Positions 55,260-64,000 of a DNA stretch of 64,000 nucleotides are shown in pieces. This DNA is from Kroppenstedtia guangzhouensis (GTDB lineage Bacteria > Bacillota > Bacilli > Thermoactinomycetales > DSM-45169), in the NCBI RefSeq assembly GCF_014637345.1, contig NZ_BMEX01000012.1:1-64000 (forward strand), given 5' to 3'. Both the position numbers and the translations under genes were made by a program. Position 1 is the first letter of the stretch, and the number at the start of each line of letters is the position of its first letter. The notes below the pieces were generated by a model. It was given only the letters and a program-made list of their open reading frames with translations. It did not search any database and had not been told where the DNA came from.

Positions 55260-56758
55260 TGTTCATTCCCCTTCTCCTGCATTCGTTGGCCGAGTCGCTG
55301 GCGCATCCGGTCCAACCTGGCCCGCAACCGGGCTTCTGTCTCCGGATCAACCTCCACGCCGGAGGCTTTCTCCCCTTTGGCTTCCCGTTCCATCGCCTCC
55401 GCAACGGCCCGGGGAAGTGGCTGCTCTCTCTCCCGAGCCAGTCTTTTCCCGGCCCGGGGGGGTCTTTTGCTGGATGCGGTTCCTTTGTGCTTGTTCCACT
55501 CCCAGTTCAGCTCCTGGCTGGCCATCTTTCGCGCTTCTTCCACTGTACGCACTTGCTTTCGAGCCCAATGGCCGGCGATTTTTTCCACTAGAGACCGGGG
55601 AAGTTTATAGTCGTAAGAGTACAGCACATACTCCAGGAGAACATTGATCACACCGGGAGGGAGACCATAATTTCGGGACAGATCTTCCACCAGCTCCAGA
55701 TCTGCCCGGGGGATTTGCTTACCATTTTGAAAATGGGACAAGAGTTCAACGGGAGAGAGCTTTTCCAACAATCGGAAATGGCGCTCTTCCTCTGACAGTT
55801 CATCTGGTTTTTTTCGGGTTGGAGGGTCTCCGGTCATAGCCTCCTCCCCTCTGGTATTCCCCCGTTTGATCTTCTCCCGGTCCACCACTACCGGTGAACT
55901 GCCAAAACGCATCCGGTATTGACTGCGAATAAAAGAACGGAGACGATCCACATCAATTTTCCCCTGTTGGGTGACATAGGGATTCTGCAGGGCCCGGATC
56001 AGATCCCAGTCATCCAACTGATAAAGGAACCGAAGTTCAAGCACCTGCTCTTCCACCCGTTGGGTCCAAGCTCCCTTGTCCAACAGGTTTTGCAACCGGG
56101 CCTTGACCATGGACAGGTCATCCCCTTCCTCCGCCGAAAACACCGGGGGCTTTCCCTCCTCCTGCCCGTCACCCCCTCCCACCGCCGACAGAGAAAGATC
56201 GTTTTCCAATTCCGTCACTGAGCGGATCTCCGCAGGGGACAATGAGCCAAAAACTTGTTGGAAGGATCGTGTCACTTCAGTCCCCCGGTCTTCCTGGAGA
56301 AGATTGGTTTCCCCGGTTTCTACCATCTCTTCATAAAGGTTGCGGAACCGGTCTTTCCCCAAACGATTCAGAAGGGAGATACTGAGCACATCACTTTGAA
56401 AAAAAGAGCCCGGAGACAGAGGGGCAACCACTTCATACCAAAACATCCATCTGCCCGTCTCCTGTGTCCGGAATGTGTTCAGAAGTCCAACTCCCTCCAA
56501 CCGGTACCGCGCCTTGAGCACTTCTCCCAGCGGAAGTTGCAACAGTTTCATCAGATCCAAGTGGGAATACAACCGAGAGATCCCCGGCCGATGCAGGGGC
56601 AGTTGACTGTAGAGGGTAAGATACAGGCTGACAGCCACCGCCCCGACCAGCGGTTGGTAAAGATGGACCAACACCAAGGGGTCCACCGGCTGAATCGGGC
56701 GCCGGCTCCGACTTCTCCAGCCATCCCGGGGGGTACATTCATTCCAGATCATCGACAT
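55256..56758 (-). CDS. dnaB: Replication initiation and membrane attachment protein DnaB (Bacillus type)
   Basis: This roughly 500-residue protein is the Gram-positive DnaB, a helicase-loading co-factor, not the replicative helicase. Seen: an N-terminal winged-helix region (VDPLVLVHLYQPLVGAVAVS), a DnaB/DnaD-type C-terminal helical domain with YGLPPGVINVLLEYVLYSYD, the conserved SQELNWEW, and a highly charged C-terminal tail. ATG 56758 is chosen because GGAGG is 9 nt upstream; a GTG at 56764 would be too close. Operon nrdR-dnaB-dnaI. Confidence 0.93.
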   Translation of the reverse strand: MSMIWNECTPRDGWRSRSRRPIQPVDPLVLVHLYQPLVGAVAVSLYLTLYSQLPLHRPGISRLYSHLDLMKLLQLPLGEVLKARYRLEGVGLLNTFRTQETGRWMFWYEVVAPLSPGSFFQSDVLSISLLNRLGKDRFRNLYEEMVETGETNLLQEDRGTEVTRSFQQVFGSLSPAEIRSVTELENDLSLSAVGGGDGQEEGKPPVFSAEEGDDLSMVKARLQNLLDKGAWTQRVEEQVLELRFLYQLDDWDLIRALQNPYVTQQGKIDVDRLRSFIRSQYRMRFGSSPVVVDREKIKRGNTRGEEAMTGDPPTRKKPDELSEEERHFRLLEKLSPVELLSHFQNGKQIPRADLELVEDLSRNYGLPPGVINVLLEYVLYSYDYKLPRSLVEKIAGHWARKQVRTVEEARKMASQELNWEWNKHKGTASSKRPPRAGKRLAREREQPLPRAVAEAMEREAKGEKASGVEVDPETEARLRARLDRMRQRLGQRMQEKGNEQ

Positions 56759-56851
56759 CGACACCCGCCTCCCATCCGTTCTGGCAAAGGGATTACTATT
56801 GTACCAATAGAAACATTCCTTATCAAACCGGAACCGGATCGAATATCAGGC

Positions 56852-57349
56852 CTATTCTTCCGTCGATTTTCCTTTTTCCCCATCCCTCGCGTTGTGGGAG
56901 CGATTTAACAGTTCTTCCAATTCTTTTACAAAGACATTGATATCCCTGAATTGCCGATATACCGAGGCAAATCGGACATATGCCACTTCGTCGACGTCGA
57001 CGAGCCGTTCCATGATGTGTTCGCCGATTTCCCGTGTCGGCACCTCCGTATTATTCTGCTCCCGCAGGCTTCGCTCCACATCGTCGACAAGCTCTTCCAG
57101 TCTCTCCATCGGAACTGATCGTTTTTCACAAGCGCGGATTAACCCCCGAAGGAGTTTGTCCCGGTTGAATTCCTCCCGGCCGCCATCTTTCTTAATGACA
57201 ATCAGAGGCTTCTTTTCCAACATTTCAAACGTGGTGAAACGCCTGCCACAACTTTCGCACTGTCGTCTGCGCCGGATGGACTTCCCTTCGTGGGCGGGAC
57301 GCGAGTCCAGAACCCGGCTTCCTATTGAATGACAATATGGGCAGCGCAT
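56852..57349 (-). CDS. nrdR: Transcriptional repressor NrdR
   Basis: This 165-residue zinc-finger/ATP-cone repressor controls ribonucleotide reductase genes by sensing ATP and dATP. Seen: the four-Cys zinc ribbon ([17 protein letters not shown] and [15 protein letters not shown]), the ATP-cone [20 protein letters not shown], and [24 protein letters not shown] precedes the ATG. Length is slightly longer than usual because of a C-terminal Lys/Glu tail. Synteny matches B. subtilis ytcG. Confidence 0.97.
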   Translation of the reverse strand: MRCPYCHSIGSRVLDSRPAHEGKSIRRRRQCESCGRRFTTFEMLEKKPLIVIKKDGGREEFNRDKLLRGLIRACEKRSVPMERLEELVDDVERSLREQNNTEVPTREIGEHIMERLVDVDEVAYVRFASVYRQFRDINVFVKELEELLNRSHNARDGEKGKSTEE

Positions 57350-57453
57350 CGATGCACTCCTCCCGCTTCAATCCTCCCCGAAGAATCAACGAATCGATCT
57401 AACTATACCACAAACAGCCGGGTTTGTACTCACAGGCGCTTTGATCCCCGTCA

Positions 57454-57497
57454 TAAAAATAACAGCTGCTTCCCGGCCGGAACCGGAAAGCGGCTGT
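57454..57497 (-). terminator. Terminator of gapB
   Basis: On the minus strand, ACAGCCGCTTTCC, a GC-rich loop and GGGAAGCAGCTGT are followed by TATTTTT, a few bases after the gapB stop. Confidence 0.82.
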
Positions 57498-57502
57498 CTC
57501 TG

Positions 57503-58558
57503 TCACCGGGATCCAACTGTCACTTCCCGGAGTTGATCCTCTTCATATTTCCCGAAAAAAGGACGCCCCACCCACTTGACCAGGTCGACCACACGGCAGG
57601 AGTATCCCCACTCGTTGTCATACCAGGCAAGAACTTTTACCTGACGGTCGCCTACGGCCATGGTGGAGGGTGCATCCACAATGGCGGAATGGGAATTGCC
57701 GTTGAAATCGGTGGAAACCAAGGGTGTTTCACAGTATTGAAGAATCCCTTTGAGATGGGTTTCCGAGGCCTCTCTCAGCGCAGCATTCACTTCATCGACC
57801 CCCGCCGGTTGTCTCAGGTCCACCACCAAGTCCACCACAGATACATTGGGGGTGGGTACCCGAAGAGCCAGCCCATTCAATCGTCCCTCCAGCTCGGGAA
57901 GGATCTTCCCGATCGCGGAGGCGGCACCTGTTTTCGTCGGAATGATCGATTGGGCGCAAGCACGAGCCCGTCTCAGATCCTTATGAGGGTTGTCCAGATT
58001 TTTTTGGTCATTGGTATAGGAATGAACCGTGGTCATCAACCCTTGTTCGATCCCGAATTTATCCTGCAACACCTTCACCACCGGTGCCAGACAGTTGGTG
58101 GTGCAGCTGGCATTGGAAATAATCCGGTGCGCTTCAGGGTCGTAAGCGCTCTCATTGACGCCCATCACAATCATGGCGTCCTCATTTTTACCGGGGGCGG
58201 TGATTACCACCTTTTTGGCTCCCGCTTGCAGATGAAGCCCCGCGCCTTCCCGATCGCGAAACTTCCCGGTGGCCTCCACCACAATGTCGATATCGAGATC
58301 CCCCCAGGGAAGACCGGCGGGGTCACGGTTGGATACCAGCTTCACTTCCTTGCCATTGACGATCAACCGATCTCCATCCGCCCGGATCTCATCTTCCACC
58401 GTTCCGTGAATGGTGTCATATTTCACGAGATGGGCGAGCGTCTCAGCCGGATAGCTGGCATTGACTGCCACCACCTCGACATCCTCTTCATGGATCGCTT
58501 TTCGAAAGACCATCCTACCGATGCGGCCAAAACCGTTGATAGCTATTCGCAGAGGCAT
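57503..58558 (-). CDS. gapB: Glyceraldehyde-3-phosphate dehydrogenase, GapB type
   Basis: This 351-residue dehydrogenase is of the gluconeogenic GapB branch. Seen: AINGFGRIGRMVFRKAI; NASYPAETLAHLVKYDTIHG, where GapA would have a different sequence; the catalytic SNASCTTNCLAPV; and WYDNEWGYSCRVVDLV. The residues after the Rossmann Gly-rich loop (VVAVNASYP) lack the GapA Asp, in line with NADP preference. Position after coaE and before nrdR is the B. subtilis gapB place. ATG 58558 is preferred (GAAGGAAGGGG upstream); an in-frame GTG at 58576 lacks a site. Confidence 0.95.
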   Translation of the reverse strand: MPLRIAINGFGRIGRMVFRKAIHEEDVEVVAVNASYPAETLAHLVKYDTIHGTVEDEIRADGDRLIVNGKEVKLVSNRDPAGLPWGDLDIDIVVEATGKFRDREGAGLHLQAGAKKVVITAPGKNEDAMIVMGVNESAYDPEAHRIISNASCTTNCLAPVVKVLQDKFGIEQGLMTTVHSYTNDQKNLDNPHKDLRRARACAQSIIPTKTGAASAIGKILPELEGRLNGLALRVPTPNVSVVDLVVDLRQPAGVDEVNAALREASETHLKGILQYCETPLVSTDFNGNSHSAIVDAPSTMAVGDRQVKVLAWYDNEWGYSCRVVDLVKWVGRPFFGKYEEDQLREVTVGSR

Positions 58559-58604
58559 ATTTTCCCCTTCCTTCACCCAATGTTACATACAAGTTCCCTT
58601 TAAT

Positions 58605-58632
58605 ATTATAATCAGTATAACACATATTGCAA
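58605..58632 (-). promoter_or_regulatory. Promoter of gapB
   Basis: On the minus strand, TTGCAA (58627-58632), 16-nt spacer, TATAAT (58605-58610). A second possible -10 (TATACT) overlaps the spacer. In B. subtilis this promoter is under CcpN; I cannot confirm a CcpN site. Confidence 0.65.
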
Positions 58633-58657
58633 TAAACCTCTGTCAAAATTGGGCTTT

Positions 58658-59293
58658 TTATTGAGGAAGCGTATAAGTTTCCCGTTTTTTTACCAGATGA
58701 GAGTACAACGAACGGTACTTGTCATGGAAAAACATGACCCGTTGCACATAATGGCGTGTTTCACCATAGGGGATCTGATTCAGATTGCGACGGGTCCCGT
58801 CCCACCGACCCTCTTTCAACCATTTCTGCACATTGCCGGGACCCGCATTGTAGGCAGCGATGGTAGCCACTTGGTTCCCCTGAAATTCCTTCATCAATCC
58901 GGACAGATACCAACTGCCCATGTGGATATTGATTGCCGGATCCCGAACGGACTCTTTGAATGCCGGAGAAAACCGCCCTCTCTCCACTACCCAGTCCACT
59001 GTGTTGGGAGTCAGCTGCATCAATCCCTGGGCACCTGCATGGGACTCCACATCGGGATTGAACTTGCTTTCCACTCGGATGACAGCCATCACGAGAAAAG
59101 GATCCGCACCTGTGGCATCGGAACTGTACAGAATCTGCTCTTCGTAATCCAAGGGATACATCCATCGATTAAAAAGAGGGGTGGCAACAATCAAGAAGAT
59201 CAGGAGCAGGATGAAGGCCAGTCCCAACTTTCGCTTAGACGGAAGAGCGGCTATAACCGGTTGGATCCACTTTTGGAGACCAAAGTTTCCCAT
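58658..59293 (-). CDS. Lytic transglycosylase, membrane-anchored
   Basis: This 211-residue protein has one N-terminal membrane segment (about 24-42) and an external SLT domain that cleaves peptidoglycan. Seen: the catalytic Glu in VMAVIRVESKFNPDVES; AGAQGLMQLTPNTVDWV; and IAAYNAGPGNVQKWL. It is of the YjbJ/SltA type. Its start overlaps the end of coaE by 43 nt, so translation is probably coupled. It takes the place between coaE and gapB that differs from B. subtilis. Confidence 0.92.
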   Translation of the reverse strand: MGNFGLQKWIQPVIAALPSKRKLGLAFILLLIFLIVATPLFNRWMYPLDYEEQILYSSDATGADPFLVMAVIRVESKFNPDVESHAGAQGLMQLTPNTVDWVVERGRFSPAFKESVRDPAINIHMGSWYLSGLMKEFQGNQVATIAAYNAGPGNVQKWLKEGRWDGTRRNLNQIPYGETRHYVQRVMFFHDKYRSLYSHLVKKRETYTLPQ

Positions 59294-59865
59294 AAAGCAT
59301 CAACCTGTCTTTCCGTGTCCGCACGGGTACCGGAATTATCGATCAGTACATCGGCGAACTTTTTTTTCTCTGTGATCGGCATCTGGGCCTTGATCATCCT
59401 CTTGGCTTCTTCTCCGGAAATGCCTTCCCTGTCCATCAGTCGCTTCAATTGCAATTCTTCAGGGATATAAACAAGAACGACGATATCCGCCAAATAAGTC
59501 AGCCTTTCTTCAATCAAAAGAGGAACATCCAGAATCACCGGGCGGTCCGGAGCCTCTTTTTCGGCCTCCCGCACCTCTGCCTGCATCCGACGAATGATGA
59601 GGGGATGAAGAATATCGTTGAGATCTTTACGGGCTGCTGCATCTCCAAACACCCAGTTACGGAGAGCTTTTCGGTCCAGTTCCCCCGTCGCTCTAAACAC
59701 CCCGTCACCAAACCGCTCCCGTACCCGCCTGTTCCCTTCGCTTCCAGGCTCCACCACGCGTCTGGCCACCTGATCGGCATCCACGATCGCCGCTCCCTTT
59801 TGGCGAAACCATTCGGAGACCGTACTCTTTCCGGTGGCAATCCCACCGGTCAAACCCACCTTCAA
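59251..59865 (-). CDS. coaE: Dephospho-CoA kinase
   Basis: This roughly 204-residue enzyme carries out the last step of CoA synthesis. Seen: KVGLTGGIATGKSTV with the P-loop; DADQVARRVVEPGSEG; and DVPLLIEERLTYLAD for substrate binding. TTG 59865 is chosen because GGGAGGGG lies 5-7 nt upstream and the protein then starts MKVGLTGG, as usual; the longer in-frame upstream part overlaps mutM. Downstream the lytic transglycosylase gene overlaps by 43 nt. Confidence 0.95.
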   Translation of the reverse strand: MKVGLTGGIATGKSTVSEWFRQKGAAIVDADQVARRVVEPGSEGNRRVRERFGDGVFRATGELDRKALRNWVFGDAAARKDLNDILHPLIIRRMQAEVREAEKEAPDRPVILDVPLLIEERLTYLADIVVLVYIPEELQLKRLMDREGISGEEAKRMIKAQMPITEKKKFADVLIDNSGTRADTERQVDALWETLVSKSGSNRL

Positions 59866-59912
59866 CTTAACCCCTCCCCTCCAGTAAAATCCGCAAATCC
59901 CCTTGTCGGTTG

Positions 59913-60737
59913 TTATTGCTGACAATCGGGGCAAAAGTGAGTTCCCCGCCCGGCCACCACCCCGCGCTCAATCGGCCGACTACAACGGGGACAGGGTTCC
60001 CCTTTTCTTCCATACACCTGAATCTGCAATTGGAACATGCCCATTTCACCGTTCCCGTCCACATAACTGCGGACAGAGGAACCCCCCGCTTCAATTGCCT
60101 TCACCAAAGTGGAACGAATACTTTTATACAGCCGTTTCACCTCATCGGAACTCAGGGACTGCACCGGCCGTTCCGGATGGATTCCCGCAGTGAAAAGGGC
60201 CTCATCCACATAAATATTGCCAAGCCCACACAGGAATTCCTGATTGAGTAGAAGAGCTTTGATGTTGGTTTTTCGCTTGGCCAATCCGTCGGCAAACCCC
60301 GCTAAAGTAAACGCCTCAGACAAGGGTTCCGGCCCCAACTTGTGCAAAGGGGGAAGGCTCAATTCTTCCCCTTTCGGCCACAGATGCATGGTGCCGAACT
60401 GACGCACATCCCGGTATCTCAGTTCCGTTTCATCAGTGAAGCGGAAAATTACATGGGTATGCTTGGTCATGGGTGTTTCCGCTGATTCCAGACTGTAGCG
60501 CCCTTCCATGCGCAGATGGGAGACCAAGACCCAAGGGTCGAAAAAGATCCGGAGAAATTTCCCCCGGCGTTCCACTCCCGTCACCTTTCGTCCCTTCAGC
60601 ATTTCCCCAAATAATTCCGGATCCGGGGGTTCCTTGATAATCCGGGGCAGAGCCACCTTCACCTCCTCCACCGTTTTCCCCGAGATCAGTTTCTGCAACG
60701 TCCGTTTGATAGTCTCAACCTCTGGCAACTCCGGCAA
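59913..60737 (-). CDS. mutM: Formamidopyrimidine-DNA glycosylase
   Basis: This 274-residue DNA repair enzyme removes 8-oxoguanine. Seen: the catalytic N-terminus MPELPEVETIKRTL (after Met removal, Pro is the nucleophile); RRGKFLRIFFD; YRDVRQFGTMHLW; and LLNQEFLCGLGNIYVDEALFTAGIHP (positions about 163-188); and the C-terminal zinc finger CPRCSRPIERGVVAGRGTHF with CPDC. Start ATG 60737 is forced by the Pro-2 requirement. It is 17 nt after polA, as in B. subtilis. Confidence 0.98.
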   Translation of the reverse strand: MPELPEVETIKRTLQKLISGKTVEEVKVALPRIIKEPPDPELFGEMLKGRKVTGVERRGKFLRIFFDPWVLVSHLRMEGRYSLESAETPMTKHTHVIFRFTDETELRYRDVRQFGTMHLWPKGEELSLPPLHKLGPEPLSEAFTLAGFADGLAKRKTNIKALLLNQEFLCGLGNIYVDEALFTAGIHPERPVQSLSSDEVKRLYKSIRSTLVKAIEAGGSSVRSYVDGNGEMGMFQLQIQVYGRKGEPCPRCSRPIERGVVAGRGTHFCPDCQQ

Positions 60738-60754
60738 TGTTCATTCTCTCCCCG

Positions 60755-63400
60755 TTATTTTGCTTCATACCAGGTCTTTCCTGTATTGATGTCCACTTGG
60801 AGGGGAACGGACAGCTTTACCGCATTCTCCATCACCCGACGAACCAGGTTGTCCAATGCTTCCATTTCCTCCGCAGGAGCTTCAAAGATGAGTTCATCGT
60901 GCACCTGCAGCAGAAGCCGTGCCCGGAATCCTTCTTTCTCCAACATGGAGTCCATCTCCACCATCGCCTTTTTGATGATATCCGCCGCTGTCCCCTGGAT
61001 GGGCGTGTTCATCGCCGTCCGCTCAGCAAAACTGCGTCGGTTAAAATTGCGGGAGTTGATCTCCGGTAGATCTCGGCGTCTGTGGAGCATAGTGGTGACA
61101 TAACCGTCCTTTTTCGCTTGACGGACAATATCCTCCATATAACGCTTCACTCCGGGATAACTGTCAAAGTAACGCTGGATAAACTCCCCCGCTTCCTTGC
61201 GGGTGATATTCAGGTTTTGAGACAGGCCGTAATCGCTGATTCCATATACAATCCCGAAATTGACCGCTTTGGCATGGCGGCGCATCCATGGAGTCACCTT
61301 ATCGGCGGACACCCCGAAGACATCCATCGCTGTTTTGGTGTGGACGTCCAGCTCTTTTTGAAAGGCCTCCATCAGGTTCTCATCTCCGGACAAATGTGCC
61401 AGCACTCTTAACTCAATCTGGGAGTAGTCCGCTGACAGCATCAACCATTCTTCCTCCGAAGAAACAAACACCTGCCGGATTCGTCTCCCTTCCTCCAACC
61501 GGATGGGAATGTTCTGCAGGTTGGGATCGGTGCTGGACAGACGGCCGGTGGCGGTGATCGCTTGGTTGAACCGTGTATGGATTTTCCCTGTCTCCCCGTC
61601 GATTTCCTTGAGCAAACCTTCCACATAAGTGGAGATCAGTTTGCCCACCTGACGGTAATGCAGAATCTCTTCCACAATTTCATGTTGTGGTGCCAGTTTT
61701 TCCAGCACATCGGCACTTGTGGAGTATCCCGTTTTGGTCTTTTTCAAGACGGGCAGTCCCAGTTTGTCAAACAGAATCTCCCCCAACTGTTTGGGGGAAT
61801 TGATGTTGAACTTTGCTCCCGCCAAATCGTAGATCTTCTCTGTCAGTTCATCCAGCCGGACCTGCAGCTCCTCCCCCAGGGATTGCAATCGTTCCCGGTC
61901 CACCTGAACCCCCTGCCACTCCATCTTCGCCAGCACCCGGGCCAAGGGCAATTCCAGATCGAAGTAAAGGGAGTCGAGACCGTTTTCCTTCAATTCCTCT
62001 TCCAGAACGGGCTGCAACCGGTGGATGGCCCGAGCTTTGCGGGCCAAGTGTTCTGCCAGCTCTTTCCCTTCCGGGCGACGGCGTTTGACACCTTTTCCGT
62101 ACACCGCATCATCGTCGGGAAGTCCTCCTCCCCACTTTCGATCCACAATCTCCGAAAGTTCATGCCCCGACTCCGACGCGTTGATGAGATAAGAAGACAA
62201 TAATATATCCCACGCAAATCCATCCGTCTCCAATCCCTGATGTTTCAGGGCGACACCTGTGGCCTTGACATCATAACAAACCTTCGTGCGATCCGGGTCC
62301 TGGAGCCATCGGCGGAAGCTTGGCCATTCTCTGGCCGTCCCCCACTCCAAAAAGAGTTGTTTCTTCCCGTCAGACAAGGCAACTGCCAGCACTTCGGCCC
62401 GATGGTAGTTCTCGTCGCTCATCTCCACGAACAGGGCCAGACCGTCCTGGGAAAGCCACTCATCCCAGTTCCTCGTCTCCTCCGGACTGACCATTTCCAC
62501 CGCGATCTCTTCCGTCTCCCCGGGCTTTTCCTTTGCGTCCGATCCCCCGATCCGCTCCAGGAGGGACTTGAATTCCAGCTCCTTGAGGATCGGAGTGACC
62601 CGGCCGGTGTCGTATCCTTCATACTTCAGATCATTGATGCCGAAATCGAGGGGCACTTCACAAAATATGGTGGCCAACTCCTTGCTTAACAAAGCATCCC
62701 GCCGATTTTCGGCCACCCGTTCTTTCAGCTTTTTCCCCGGAAGGTTGTCGATGTTATCCAGGACCTTCTCAACACTTCCGTATTGGTGGAGAAGTTTCAG
62801 TGCCGTCTTTTCCCCCACACCGGGAATGCCCGGGATATTGTCGGATGGATCCCCCATCAGTCCTTTCAAGTCGATGATCTGTTCAGGCTTCAAACCGTAT
62901 CTCTCTTCAATCCGGTGAAGGTCATACCGATCGGCATCGCTGACGCCCTTTTTGGTCATCAACAGGTGAACCCGATCAGAGACAAGTTGCAAAAGATCCT
63001 TGTCCCCGGTGACAATGGTGACCGCAATCCCAGCCCCCTCCGCCTGCCGGGCAAGGGTTCCGATAATATCATCCGCTTCATACTGTTCCAGCTCAAAGTG
63101 ACGAATACCAAAGGCATCAAGGAGTCTCTTGATCAGGGGGATTTGTTCGGAAAATTCCCCCGGAGTTTTGTCCCGCTTGCCTTTATAATCCTTGTAATCC
63201 CGGTGGCGAAAGGTGAACTTCCCCGCATCAAAAGCAACCAATACATGGCTGGGCTTCTCCTCTTCCAACACCTTCATCAGCATCATGGTAAAGCCGTAGA
63301 CAGCATTGGTATAGGTGCCTTGTCGGCTTTTGAGCAGAGGCAGGGCGAAAAACGCTCGGAAGGCAATACTGTTTCCGTCGATCAACACCAATTTGTCCAT
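60755..63400 (-). CDS. polA: DNA polymerase I
   Basis: This 881-residue polymerase fills repair gaps and removes RNA primers. Seen: an intact 5' nuclease domain (LVLIDGNSIAFRAFFALP, VAFDAGKFTFRHRDYKDYKG, DYEADD-like YEADDIIGTLA, TGDKDLLQLV and GLMGDPSDNIPG); a middle domain lacking the metal-binding acids of proofreading polymerases, so it is probably inactive, as in Bacillus PolA; and an intact polymerase domain (LSADYSQIELRVLAHLSGD and LLQVHDELIFEAP). ATG 63400 has GGAGG 6-7 nt upstream. Length matches B. subtilis (880). Confidence 0.98.
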   Translation of the reverse strand: MDKLVLIDGNSIAFRAFFALPLLKSRQGTYTNAVYGFTMMLMKVLEEEKPSHVLVAFDAGKFTFRHRDYKDYKGKRDKTPGEFSEQIPLIKRLLDAFGIRHFELEQYEADDIIGTLARQAEGAGIAVTIVTGDKDLLQLVSDRVHLLMTKKGVSDADRYDLHRIEERYGLKPEQIIDLKGLMGDPSDNIPGIPGVGEKTALKLLHQYGSVEKVLDNIDNLPGKKLKERVAENRRDALLSKELATIFCEVPLDFGINDLKYEGYDTGRVTPILKELEFKSLLERIGGSDAKEKPGETEEIAVEMVSPEETRNWDEWLSQDGLALFVEMSDENYHRAEVLAVALSDGKKQLFLEWGTAREWPSFRRWLQDPDRTKVCYDVKATGVALKHQGLETDGFAWDILLSSYLINASESGHELSEIVDRKWGGGLPDDDAVYGKGVKRRRPEGKELAEHLARKARAIHRLQPVLEEELKENGLDSLYFDLELPLARVLAKMEWQGVQVDRERLQSLGEELQVRLDELTEKIYDLAGAKFNINSPKQLGEILFDKLGLPVLKKTKTGYSTSADVLEKLAPQHEIVEEILHYRQVGKLISTYVEGLLKEIDGETGKIHTRFNQAITATGRLSSTDPNLQNIPIRLEEGRRIRQVFVSSEEEWLMLSADYSQIELRVLAHLSGDENLMEAFQKELDVHTKTAMDVFGVSADKVTPWMRRHAKAVNFGIVYGISDYGLSQNLNITRKEAGEFIQRYFDSYPGVKRYMEDIVRQAKKDGYVTTMLHRRRDLPEINSRNFNRRSFAERTAMNTPIQGTAADIIKKAMVEMDSMLEKEGFRARLLLQVHDELIFEAPAEEMEALDNLVRRVMENAVKLSVPLQVDINTGKTWYEAK

Positions 63401-63567
63401 CCCGGACCTCCATTGTTTGGATTTTCTGTTCCGTCTCCCGTTGTCAGTCTCCTTCGCCGAAGATATAATGGGCGAATGAGCCTGCGGTCTTTTCCACTTC
63501 ATTCATTCTACCATGCACAGGTATCCACTTCCAGCAAGGGTCTACCCGCAGAAAGGAGACGTTACCC

Positions 63568-64000
63568 ATGTCCCGCTTTCGACTTCATCCTTGGTTCCTC
63601 ATGGCCGTGGGGGTGGTGTTTATCTCCCTGTCTGCCATCCTGGTGAAACTATCCACCGCTCCCGCCACTGTGATCGCCGCCTGGCGCCTCCTAATCGCCG
63701 CTTGCTTGATGCTGCCCCTCTGGTGGTGGAAACACAGGGGAGAGATTCGGAAGATTTCCCGACGGGACTGGGGCCTCTCCTTTCTCTCCGGAGTGTTTCT
63801 CGCTTTCCACTTCGCCCTCTGGTTCGCCTCCCTCTCCTATACCAGTGTGGCCAGTTCCGTGGTGCTGGTGACCTTGCAACCTGTTTTTTCCTTTGTGGGT
63901 GCATATCTCCTCTTCGGAGAACGAAGCCGCCCGGCGGCATTGGCCAGTGCGGGAATCGCAATGGCAGGGGGAATGATCCTCGGATGGGGGGACTTCGCCT
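63568..64000 (+). CDS. EamA/DMT-family transporter, 5' part
   Basis: The first 144 codons of a drug/metabolite transporter-type protein, cut by the right edge. Seen: PWFLMAVGVVFISLSAILVK (segment 1), PATVIAAWRLLIAACLMLPL (segment 2), LSFLSGVFLAFHFALWFASL with SLSYTSVASSVVLVTLQPVF (segments 3-4), and LLFGERSRPAALASAGIAMAGG (segments 4-5). This is the usual EamA pattern, with Glu before the fifth segment. GGAG is 9 nt before ATG 63568. It is divergent from polA. Substrate unknown. Confidence 0.88.
   Translation, partial: MSRFRLHPWFLMAVGVVFISLSAILVKLSTAPATVIAAWRLLIAACLMLPLWWWKHRGEIRKISRRDWGLSFLSGVFLAFHFALWFASLSYTSVASSVVLVTLQPVFSFVGAYLLFGERSRPAALASAGIAMAGGMILGWGDFA

Noticed and set aside
57329-58603. 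A 424-codon plus-strand frame opposite gapB
   Set aside because: It is antisense to a complete gapB gene; no domain or start signal supports it.
61562-63646. Long plus-strand frames opposite polA
   Set aside because: Antisense to polA, whose motifs are all in the minus-strand frame.

Overview
The window looks like chromosomal DNA of a spore-forming Bacillales bacterium, most likely of the Thermoactinomycetaceae type. This is an inference from gene order and protein style, not a database match. The right half carries the Bacillus-like order polA-mutM-coaE-gapB-nrdR-dnaB-dnaI-ytxC-thrS-infC-rpmI-rplT, with a lytic transglycosylase gene inserted between coaE and gapB. It also carries an OpuC-type osmoprotectant importer and an ilv-leu block.

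Positions 1-21717 hold a secondary-metabolite cluster, all on the minus strand and visibly more AT-rich than the ilv-leu block. In order of transcription it encodes an argininosuccinate-lyase-family protein, an SbnA-type PLP enzyme, an ATP-grasp ligase, a threonine-aldolase-type enzyme, a type II thioesterase, a free-standing malonyl transacylase, a 3147-residue PKS/NRPS hybrid (FAAL-ACP-KS-ACP-aminotransferase-C-[A remnant]-PCP-C), and an NRPS that runs off the left edge (C*-A-PCP-C-A...). The transacylase-hybrid-NRPS order is that of iturin/mycosubtilin operons (fenF-mycA-mycB), so a beta-amino-fatty-acid lipopeptide is the best guess. Three things differ from that model: the first amino-acid module has lost most of its A domain, the next protein begins with a C domain whose active-site motif is altered, and an SbnA plus argininosuccinate-lyase pair suggests supply of a diaminopropionate-like building block. 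An AraC-type regulator gene lies at the upstream border.

Positions 21718-25440 are gene-poor. They hold dispersed hairpin repeats, a 25-codon membrane-peptide gene with its own terminator, and one unrecognised small protein gene.

Positions 25441-33926 (minus) hold ilvD and then ilvB-ilvN-ilvC-leuA-leuB. The ilvB leader combines a strong promoter, a ykkC-family riboswitch (probably the ppGpp class, from context) with its own terminator, and a leucine-type T-box. leuC and leuD are not present. A BASS-family transporter diverges from ilvD. A MarR-MFS efflux pair and trhO follow on the plus strand, then hsp20 and dppA on the minus strand.

Positions 39400-43000 include a group II intron 5' fragment, a lipoprotein gene, repeats and a probable gene remnant. 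Positions 43042-47553 hold opuC with a divergent GbsR-type regulator. Positions 47671-63400 hold the housekeeping block, with a T-box upstream of thrS, an ATT-started infC behind an attenuator, and three tRNA genes (Phe, Gly, Leu). The window ends in a partial EamA-type transporter gene.
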